Source: Mesostigma viride (Eukaryota > Streptophyta > Mesostigmatophyceae > Mesostigmatales > Mesostigmataceae). From it: a stretch of DNA of 64,000 bases. The notes under the pieces were generated by a model. It did not search any database, was not told the DNA's origin, and saw only the letters and a list, made by a program, of their open reading frames with translations. The position numbers and the translations under genes are program-made. The stretch is from positions 3,902,430 to 3,966,429 of the forward strand of contig RPFO01000175.1 of NCBI GenBank assembly GCA_009746045.1, read 5' to 3'. Of this stretch, positions 1-8,600 are shown one piece after another. Position 1 is the first letter of the stretch. Each line of letters opens with the position of its first letter.

Positions 1-227
1 TACCCCTCTCTAATCCCCTCGCCTCCTCTGAACCTCCCTTCCCTCCTCCCTCCTCCTCTCCTTCTTCCTCCCTTCCTCCCTCCGCTCCCTCCCTCTCGCC
101 TCCCTCCCCTCCCTGCCCTCCCTCCCTCCATCCCTCCCTCTCCCTCCCTTCCCTCCCTCCTATCCTCCTCCTCCCTCCATCCCTCCCTCCCTCCCTCCCT
201 CCATCCTCCATTCCCCTCTTGACGGTA
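1..227. repeat. CCCT-rich polypyrimidine tract
   Basis: Degenerate runs of CCCT and CCTC units on the plus strand with almost no purines. No coding potential is credible. It opens a 1.4-kb block of low-complexity DNA that precedes the first genes. Confidence 0.9.
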
Positions 228-715
228 CGGTTACGCTTACCGTTACGCCTTATCTGCTAACGGTTACGGCTTAACGCTTACGGGTGTTTTACTACGTACG
301 CTTCCACGCTACGGTACGCTTACGCTTCCTGACGCTTACGGCTACGGCTTCCACGCTACCTTACGCTAGCTTACGCTTACCGCTACGCTACTGCTTTACG
401 CTTACGCTACGCTTACGCCTTACGCTTACGCTTACGCTTACGCTACGCTTACTGCTTACCACGCTTACGCTACGCTTAGCTTACGCTTACGCTTACGCTT
501 ACGCTTACGCTTACGCTTACGCTTACGCTTACGCTTACGCTTACGCTTACGCTTACGCTTACGCTTACGCTTACGCTTACGCTTACGCTTACGCTTACGC
601 TTACGCTTACGCTTACGCTTACGCTTACGCTTACGCTTACGCTTACGCTTACGCTTACGCTTACGCTTACGCTTACGCTTACGCTTACGTCTTAAGCTTA
701 GGCTTACGCTTACGC
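228..715. repeat. CTTACG hexanucleotide satellite
   Basis: Imperfect TTACGC units from about 228 become a pure head-to-tail array from about 478 to 688 (roughly 35 copies). It translates as alternating Ala-Tyr or Leu-Thr, so the long open frame across it is an artefact of the repeat. It does not match the usual plant or algal telomere unit TTTAGGG. Confidence 0.95.
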
Positions 716-1405
<690 letters not shown>

Positions 1406-1465
1406 CCCCCCCCCTTTTACAAACACCATAATTCTGCCAACGTCACTCTTCCTGGACCGTGTGAT

Positions 1466-1870
1466 AGTTACGCCCGCCGTCGTTTCTTGTCTTACTGGAA
1501 GAGCACATGACCAACATTGGTTGTGCTAGTTACGCCCGCCGTCGTTTCTTTTGCCTTTTCGATGTCGAAATATATCTCGGAAAGATGCACCCCCGTCAGT
1601 TAACTTGTCATCTTGTAAGCTCAATCTTTCCATGATAGTTACGCCCGCCGTCGTTTCTTTTGCATCTTCGATGTCGAAGTGTTTGTCGTGAAAGTTGCAT
1701 CCCCGTCAGCTTCTTGTAAGATCAATGTTTCATGATAGTTACGCCCGCCGTCGTTTCTTTTTTATTTTCGATGTCGAAGAATATGTCGTGAAAGTTGCAG
1801 CGCGTTCGTGTCCATTGTGATCTTGTGATATCAAAGTTTCCCATGATAGTTACGCCCGCCGTCGTTTCTG
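1466..1870 (+). repeat. Five tandem units carrying the GTTACG...CGTTTCT hairpin
   Basis: The same 22-bp motif, AGTTACGCCCGCC followed by GTCGTTTCT, starts at 1466, 1528, 1637, 1737 and 1848. From the second copy on the units are about 100-111 bp and share more sequence: a TTCGATGTCGAA palindrome, GTCGTGAAAGTTGCA, CCCCGTCAG, and a CATGAT just before each new copy. The first spacing is only 62 bp, so the first unit is truncated. The array lies immediately 5' of the first small gene and may sit in its 5' intron or leader. Confidence 0.9.
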
Positions 1871-1994
1871 TTGCTTCTCGTTCGTTTAAAATATCTAATG
1901 AAGTTTTTACCATCGTTCACCTAAAACAAATTACTTTAAATCTGCACCCGTTAAACCACACCCCCCTCGAAATGACTCCATGGTTGCAGAACAA

Positions 1995-2219
1995 ATGTCA
2001 GAAGAAGAACAAAAAAAATGCTTCGGAAACCACAAGCGCAAAAGGAAAGCCGATGACAATTTAGAGACCCTCTCGGAGGATGTGCCGGAGTTGGTTTCTT
2101 CGGATGACGAGTTTGAATACTCAAAAACATCAGGGGGACAAGTTCTTGAGAAAGCATGGAAGGTGTTTGTGACAAACGCGTTTGTGGAATGGATAAAAAA
2201 AAACTATTCCGAGGAATAG
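1995..2219 (+). CDS. Small basic/acidic protein, unknown function (74 aa)
   Basis: Not recognised. I chose the ATG at 1995 because GTTGCAG at 1983-1989, a good 3' splice site, lies five bases upstream; an in-frame ATG at 1980 would lie inside that acceptor. The N-terminus is acidic (Met-Ser-Glu-Glu-Glu), followed by a Lys/Arg cluster (HKRKRK) that could act as a nuclear localisation signal, an acidic stretch (SSDDEFE), and a hydrophobic C-terminal segment ending in WIKKNYSEE. The stop is TAG at 2217. The next gene begins only 68 bp downstream, after an AT-rich spacer (TAACTTGTT ... TTAATGTTTAT) that recurs after the following gene. Length, composition and context support a real gene. A terminal exon of something larger is possible. 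Confidence 0.5.
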   Translation: MSEEEQKKCFGNHKRKRKADDNLETLSEDVPELVSSDDEFEYSKTSGGQVLEKAWKVFVTNAFVEWIKKNYSEE

Positions 2220-2287
2220 TAACTTGTTATTATAAAATAATAAATTAATGTTTATGAATTTTTTTGTTCGTTTTTTCCCTGAAAAAG

Positions 2288-3043
2288 ATGGAGTCCGAGA
2301 TCGTGAATGAAGTCTACGGAAGCGTCCTTCAAAACGTTTTCAAACAAGTTCGCTTTCTGTCGCGTGTCATATTCGAGGAAGTTCGAGTCGCGCAGGAGAG
2401 GACAGGCCGCCACTTGGCCGTTTTATTGGCGTTTGATTCGTTCAGCCAAATGGAGAGAATTATGTACGCCCAGCTAGCTGATATGAACTTCTGTATTCAA
2501 GAGGGTTTTTTCAGACCACAGATGGATCTAAGAGTGCCCATAGACCCAAGGACGGAGTTCCGCCTTTTGGTGTCGTTCATTACAAAGGGGCCAAAGATAG
2601 AGTTGGGGGAAGAGGAAGGGGCTCAGCTTGGGTGCACCTACGGGCGCGCATTTTACCCGAATGTTACGCATTCTCTGCGCGTGAGGGCTGATGCATGTGT
2701 AGGGGCAGTACCCCTCAACATGAACTTTTTCTTGCTCTCTGACCCGATCGTGAGGGATGGGGATCGCATGCGTAGTACGCGAAAGTGCTCCAAGGAGGGG
2801 TGTGGGTGCGAAACAGGACCTCATATCAAGTGGTGTAGAGGATGTAGGGATGCCAGATATTGCAGTGAGGAGTGCCAGCGTGCGGACTGGAGTAGGCATA
2901 AGGATAGATGCGAACGTCTGAGGCAAGCGAGGGAGGTGCTGGCAGGGGTGAAGTGGGGGGTTAACGTGACGACGATACTGGATAAAACTATGGGGTCTGA
3001 TGTCGACTTCTCCTTCAACTTCCACGACGGCTCTGCCTCTTAG
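2288..3043 (+). CDS. MYND-type zinc finger protein
   Basis: A 251-aa protein starting at the ATG at 2288, directly after a T-rich tract and AAAAG. The C-terminal third holds a MYND-like zinc finger at about residues 165-207: Cys pairs in CSKEGCGC and WCRGC, then YCSEECQRADW, and HKDRC supplying the last His and Cys. MYND domains bind two zinc ions and usually mediate protein-protein contacts in transcriptional regulators. The N-terminal 160 residues (helical start, then a stretch rich in Phe and Leu) match nothing I recognise. The gene is the second of six on this strand and is followed 93 bp later by another small gene. The domain call is firm; the biological role is unknown. Confidence 0.8.
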   Translation: MESEIVNEVYGSVLQNVFKQVRFLSRVIFEEVRVAQERTGRHLAVLLAFDSFSQMERIMYAQLADMNFCIQEGFFRPQMDLRVPIDPRTEFRLLVSFITKGPKIELGEEEGAQLGCTYGRAFYPNVTHSLRVRADACVGAVPLNMNFFLLSDPIVRDGDRMRSTRKCSKEGCGCETGPHIKWCRGCRDARYCSEECQRADWSRHKDRCERLRQAREVLAGVKWGVNVTTILDKTMGSDVDFSFNFHDGSAS

Positions 3044-3136
3044 AAAAACTTGAAATGTAGAGTAATAACTTGTTTATATGATGTTATTTTAATAATTAAT
3101 GTTTATAACGTATCATTTTCCTCCTACGCGCAGGAA

Positions 3137-3337
3137 ATGGTGGAGGTTAAGGAGAGTTTGGCCAAAAGGCAAAGGACCGACACACTTCGACATAATGGAA
3201 GGAGTCTTCCATTGTACATCAAAAAAATAGTCGAGGATTACTGGCTCGCTTCCGACTCGACTCCTCGTCCGAGTCCGGTGATACCGGACAGTGTCAAAGT
3301 CTGGAAGGTTTCAGCACATCAATCGCACATTGAATAG
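3137..3337 (+). CDS. Small basic protein, unknown function (66 aa)
   Basis: The ATG at 3137 comes four bases after CTACGCGCAG, a strong splice-acceptor-like site. The frame stays open further upstream, but that part lies in an AT-rich spacer and is unlikely to be coding. The protein starts MVEVKESLAKRQRTD, contains a Lys/Arg cluster, and has a proline-rich middle (TPRPSPVIP). Its SVKVWKV near the C-terminus weakly resembles KAWKV in the first small protein of the cluster, so the two may be distant relatives. Stop TAG at 3335. Function unknown. The small size means it could be a terminal exon of a longer transcript. Confidence 0.4.
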   Translation: MVEVKESLAKRQRTDTLRHNGRSLPLYIKKIVEDYWLASDSTPRPSPVIPDSVKVWKVSAHQSHIE

Positions 3338-3501
3338 ATAATGTTTTATCGCCATATTGCTGTTCGACAAGTTGCGCCTTGGGGCGTTTCTTTGCGCCAA
3401 ATTTAAACCTTCGTATTAATAAACAAGTACAATAAAAAAATTTCAAAACGTTTTTTGAATTTTATTTTCCGGGGCCGGTATGTTATCGTAACTTGTCGCA
3501 G

Positions 3502-4368
3502 ATGTCCGGTTCGACGGAAGATTCGTCCGATTCGTCTAGTCACCTCCTGATGGAGGATTGGCAACGACTTCAACAACACCAAGCGGTTGCCACTGTCATT
3601 CAGAGTGTTGCTCGCTCAATAGGGGCGCCGCGCAAGTGTGATGTGTCCACTTGCAAGAAAACCGCTCTCGGATTTGACTTGTATTGCCGAAAGCACGAAG
3701 AACATTCTCGTCACATCGAAAATGCCCTCAGTCGCGGACTTGGAATGGCGGGCGCCCTCGGACCTGGATTGGCGGGGGGGGCCCTGCGACTTCGCCTGGA
3801 CATGACTGTCGGAGAGGTCGTGGGTGTAAATTTTGATTTCACCAGGGGAGACGAGTACTTCCTTGAAGATTGGATAGTCAAAGACTCCGCGACAGGTGCG
3901 GACTTGGCAAAGGGAGGCTACGTTGCCGGCGCCCAAGAAAATGGTTGGAGTAGCTTGAGATGCTTTTTGATGACGACACCTTTTGCCGACTCGCGTGACA
4001 CGGATGTAAGCGAACTTTATCGGCGTATGTGTTTTGCACTCGCCGACATTCCGCTGATAACTCAACGAGAGTTCGATTTTCGCGTGGAAACAAAAGCCAA
4101 AGCGATTGTATCCGGCGTGAAGGCGATTGTGGAGGAGGAGCAGGATTCTCTGTGTGCAGAGTATTTGGAGAGAGTGGCCCCGATGAAGACGAGGAGGTCC
4201 GAAATCTATCCTGACACCGGCAACAAGGAGGCAAAGTTGGTGGCCGCCAAAGAAGAGATGTTCGCTCGTGTCGATGAAATGGCGGCGAAAGAGGTTCCGA
4301 GAGTTCGCTCGATCGGTTGTTGCAAAACCTGCAGAGAGTGGAACGAGTCGCGGGACAGTCTATATTGA
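3502..4368 (+). CDS. Zinc-motif protein A, paralogue of the next gene
   Basis: A 288-aa protein from the ATG at 3502, which follows TTGTCGCAG directly. The N-terminus is Ser-rich (SGSTEDSSDSSSH). Around residues 47-68 is C-x4-C-x11-C-x2-H (RKCDVSTCKK...LYCRKH), resembling the short zinc finger found in WRKY19-like plant proteins. The remainder is predicted to be mixed alpha/beta with a long charged helical region (about 195-270), and it ends CCKTCREW, a second possible metal site. The gene shares its 5' flank (GGCCGGTATGTT ... GCAGATGTCC) and zinc motif with the gene at 4649, so the two arose by duplication. A hairpin element lies in the spacer on each side. Function unknown. Confidence 0.7.
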   Translation: MSGSTEDSSDSSSHLLMEDWQRLQQHQAVATVIQSVARSIGAPRKCDVSTCKKTALGFDLYCRKHEEHSRHIENALSRGLGMAGALGPGLAGGALRLRLDMTVGEVVGVNFDFTRGDEYFLEDWIVKDSATGADLAKGGYVAGAQENGWSSLRCFLMTTPFADSRDTDVSELYRRMCFALADIPLITQREFDFRVETKAKAIVSGVKAIVEEEQDSLCAEYLERVAPMKTRRSEIYPDTGNKEAKLVAAKEEMFARVDEMAAKEVPRVRSIGCCKTCREWNESRDSLY

Positions 4369-4648
4369 TATGAGTTGCGCCCGCCGGCGTTTCTCTGGTC
4401 TTGAATGCCCCCCCTCTACATACACATTATATTGTCTGGACATTCGTATGTAGTGACAATCGTAGTCGATGTGATTGCCATTCGTTTGTACGTAGAAAGT
4501 GGTTGTTGAGGAAGTTGCGCCCCAGGGCGTTTCTTTGTTGCATTTTCTTCAAATTTTAGCTCGCATAAATAGATGAAGATGACTTAATAAATGCCAGTTT
4601 TTTTTAATAATATAAACTACTCGCGGCCGGTATGTTCTGGTTTCGCAG

Positions 4649-5341
4649 ATGTCCAGTCTGACGGTCGACATAAGGGGACGTCCATATCAGGACGCTGTTT
4701 TCCGGATTTTTGAGAAGGATCCCGAAAAGAAGTGCCGGGATAGGAAATGTAAAAAGCTGTCAATTACCGACATGGGTCTGTGTGGGGAACACATCGTAGC
4801 TTTTGGAAAGGACATGATTTCCCGTCATTTGCAACAATACGTTGACAACAATTGTGTGGGAGGGGCGCAGATGGACGTCCTTCTTGAGGATGGAGTGGAC
4901 GGAGCCAAAAGGGCTGTAATTCGGCTGTCGGAAATGGATGATGACAAAGAGGACGTGAACATTCGCCTTAAGAGGCACGACGATAACACGGCCGATTGTG
5001 TGTTTGGGTCTCGAGGAGTGGCGGATGAGAGGCAGGTCTTCCATGATGCCGCGGAGAAGGTGGTGGAATGGATGATGGGTTGGTCAAATCTTGACGTTCG
5101 CATATTCAACCGTCTGACGTCTGATTTCCTTCTCCGGGGAAGTTTCAAGATGGTTGACCGTGCAAGGCAGTCCAGGAACCAGGTATCCGTTTCCATGGCC
5201 AGTCCGATCGCACGCATGATTGAGGGGGCCCTCTTCCGCGCAACCTTGCCTCGAGATTTCGAAAATACCGTGAAGGGCTCGACCGAAAATCAGCAGCGAT
5301 TTCCCATTCGCGAACCACTTATGGGTCGACGGAGGTGGTAA
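4649..5341 (+). CDS. Zinc-motif protein B, paralogue of the previous gene
   Basis: A 230-aa protein from the ATG at 4649, again immediately after a TTTCGCAG acceptor-like site. At about residues 28-50 it has C-x4-C-x12-C-x2-H (KKCRDRKCKK...GLCGEH), matching the zinc motif of the upstream gene; the rest is diverged. Acidic segments (EMDDDKED) precede a Trp-containing helical region (VVEWMMGW). The C-terminus is basic (GRRRW). Two hairpin elements lie in the 280-bp spacer upstream and two in the 263-bp spacer downstream. Its place in the tandem series suggests a co-regulated family. No function can be assigned. Confidence 0.7.
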   Translation: MSSLTVDIRGRPYQDAVFRIFEKDPEKKCRDRKCKKLSITDMGLCGEHIVAFGKDMISRHLQQYVDNNCVGGAQMDVLLEDGVDGAKRAVIRLSEMDDDKEDVNIRLKRHDDNTADCVFGSRGVADERQVFHDAAEKVVEWMMGWSNLDVRIFNRLTSDFLLRGSFKMVDRARQSRNQVSVSMASPIARMIEGALFRATLPRDFENTVKGSTENQQRFPIREPLMGRRRW

Positions 5342-5604
5342 CGGAATTTTTTTGCATTTCCTTGCCAATTGATTCTTTATGAGGGACATAGAGTTGTTTG
5401 TATAGAGAGTGAATTGACGAAAGTTGCGACGGCGGTCGCATCTTTTAGTGCGTCGTTCTCTTGTTATGAATCTCTGTTCATTCTGAATTATAACGTTGTT
5501 TGTACCTTGACATAATGATGCATTTTTTGTATTGAGTTGCGACGTGGGGCGCATCTTCCTGCTGACTCGTATGTTTTTTCCAATTTTTTTGTTTTGTGTT
5601 GCAG

Positions 5605-8600
5605 ATGGAAAAGGGCGGCCCTACATCGCAGGTGGTCGGCGACTCTCCCCCTAGGGGGGAAGGGTCAGAAGGGCAACCAGTTCAGGCCCAAGGCGCCTCC
5701 CCACAACAGCCTCCTCACAAGCGTGCAAGGGAGGGCACGCCGCCCCCAATGGTGGAATCTGGTGTCAGCTTTGCCGCGGTCACTGGGAAGGATGAGTACC
5801 ACGGTGGTCTTGAGATGGTGGACGATCCGGTTAAGCGGATTCAGATTGAGCGGTTTGAGCGACTCGCGAATGGCACTCGTGAACAGCAATTCGCGCTGTA
5901 CCAAGACATCCTTAATGACAAACCTGAAGTCGCCAAGGTGCCTTATACCTCCAAGCGCACATTCATGCCTCGTTTCGAAACCCTGCTCCAGCAGGAGCTA
6001 AGGTTGCGTCGGTTGGCTCAGAATGCGCCAGAGACAGTAGCCGCCGCGCCCTCCCATGCCGCGCCTGCCGCAGTAGCCCAAAAGAGGGGGGAGAGTGTGC
6101 ACGAGTCGGCCGCAGTGCCCTCAACCGCAAGGGATCCCCCCGCGACTTCCAAGCCGGTCGCGACGGGCGATATGCCCCCGCCGCGGCAGAGGGGAAGGGG
6201 GAAGGGGGTCGATGGAGGGGAAGTCCTCGATGTTTTCGATATGACGCTGGGCAATTTGGAAGGTGGCGGGCCGATCTTCGTAAGTCTCCGCCCATTAAAT
6301 TGATGTCGTGAAATACAATACGCATTTTTTTGCAATATTCGCCAGACATGTCATTTCCGACAACTAAGCGGATTTTTACTTTCCGTTGAAATGTTCGCAG
6401 GGCCGGCAAGAGGATGTTGGTGCAAGAGAAGCCCGCTCAATGGCGGGAAGCACCCAGGTACATGAGTGCGTCAGATTCCTCTCCGGTTTACTTGTATTGA
6501 AAAGGTTTGCGTGCGTATATCCTTGTTTATTTTTGTAGTAATTTTTTTCTTGTGAATGGACAATCGCGTTTGCTATTTTTACAGGGAAGTCCGTTCGAGC
6601 AGCAAGAGGGCGGTGACAGGAGGGGAAGTGGATCTTACGGTGGTTCCACTGCAGAGGGGGGAAGGGTAAGTTACCGTTGACTTACAATCGAAAGTTTAGG
6701 TTCGTCCTCAATGGACAGAGTTACGACGGCCGGCGTTTCTCTACACTTTTCTTACATTAAAAATCTTCCGTTGATAATGTTCTTGCAGGAAGCCGGTCGT
6801 CAGGGTGGGGCAAATCTCCAGGGAGAGGGGGCTATCGCTGTCGGTGAGCCTGTGTCAGAGGGCGCGGGTGGAAGCGACGGCGATACTGCGAAAATGACAC
6901 GCTTTAAGGAGCAAGCGGATGCTTATCAACTGAAGAAGTTGGCAAAGTGGGTTGTGGCCGAGGTGAGAACGGAAACAGCCCCACCTGAGGTACGGAACCA
7001 GATGATGACTCTCCATCAAGTCGCTGAGTTGATCGTGAAGAATGCGTGCCGCCCGATGGCGCCACACAGCCTGAGGAGATCCCGAGCGCCAAGGCCTTGA
7101 TAAAGTGGATGCAGGAGAACCTGTTCGAGGGCAAAGGGAAGGAGAGGAAGTGTAAACTGTTGACGGTGACGATGGCGGACGCCAAGACTCTGATCAAGAT
7201 GTTGAAGGAACACGATGCCCGCCGGGACAAGTCTCCGAAGATCGCGAAGGGGTCGAAGAAAGCGGCTGAAGCAGCAGCGGTTGAGGGGAATGAGGTAAGT
7301 CTACCTCTGTTGTGAGGGGGGCTTTGTTCTTGAGGTCCACGTTTCATGTAGGTTGCGACGGCCGGCGTTTCTTAATTGTGACACTTACTTCCTTTTGACT
7401 AACACTTACTTCCTTTCCTGATTTCGCATCGTTGAGGGAAATGAGCCAAGTGTACCTCTGTTGTGAGGGGGGCTCTGATCTTGAGGTTTAGGTTTCATCT
7501 AGGTTGCGACGGCCGGCGTTTCTCAAGTGTGACATTTACTTTATTCCTTTCGGTTATGCTTTCCTGATTTTTTCATATCATTGTTAAGGGGAACGAGGTA
7601 AGTATACCTCTGTTGTGAGGGGGGCTTTGATGTTGAGGTTCAGGTTTCATGTAGGTTGCGACGGCCGGCGTTTCTCAATCGACATTTACTTTATTCCTTT
7701 TGGTTATGCTTTCCTGATTTTTTCGCATCACTGCAGTACGTGCAGGCCGAGAGGGCGACCCACGCGGCCATCCTGTACTCAATCAGCCTCGACCAGCACG
7801 CGCGCCGCGAGAACATGAAAATAGATAGTACGTGGACTGCTGCCGTCGACGAACACCAGAAGGGACTCTCCGAAGCACTTGCGACCTACAAGGGGAAGGC
7901 GCTGAAGGGAAAGGGGAAAGGAAAGGAGGTGGAGGTTGCGGATGCTCCCGTGTCTCTGCTTGAGAAATGGGAGAAGTCCCCGGTGTCGCAGGATGATGAT
8001 GACATCCTGGATGTGAACGATGAGATCGCGAAGGGCAAACGGTTGCGGAAGCAGCTTGCCGTTCAGCCTCGGGACCTCGATGAGATGTCCAAAGCCTTGG
8101 TGCATCGAAATCGGGTGTGGACAAGGAACCTGTTCGTGGGGCCTCAGAAGCTCCTCGCACGAGACTTGCATCTGTCTAGAGCCGAGCAGAACGCCACCAT
8201 TTTTGCAAACTCGGAGTCCGACTACGGCCACGACAAGCTGGTGATTCCTGTGTGGCGGTACTCGTTCCAGTTTTTGGCTGACCGGTGCCCCAACACTTTT
8301 CATGACTGGATGAAAAAGGAAGGCACCCAGCGTCAGCTCGCGCAACTCTTCGGGGAGATGGGGGGGCACGGACAATGAAGGCTGGCTACGCTCGCGCAAT
8401 GACTGACAAAGAGATTGATATCTACCTGCGAACGAGCTCGGCCAAGGGAATGGCCGAAGCTGCTTCCACCGCGGTTCTGACAGGACGGGCCGATTTGCTG
8501 GACGATCTTAAGCCCGTGGACGTGAGAAAGGCCGCGCTTTTGGACAGTTTGTGCAAGTCCGCCTGGGAGATGGCTCCACTCGAGAAGAAGCCACCGTTGC

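Noticed and set aside
478-690. Interstitial telomere
   Set aside because: TTACGC differs from known algal telomere units, and the array is followed by ordinary genes.
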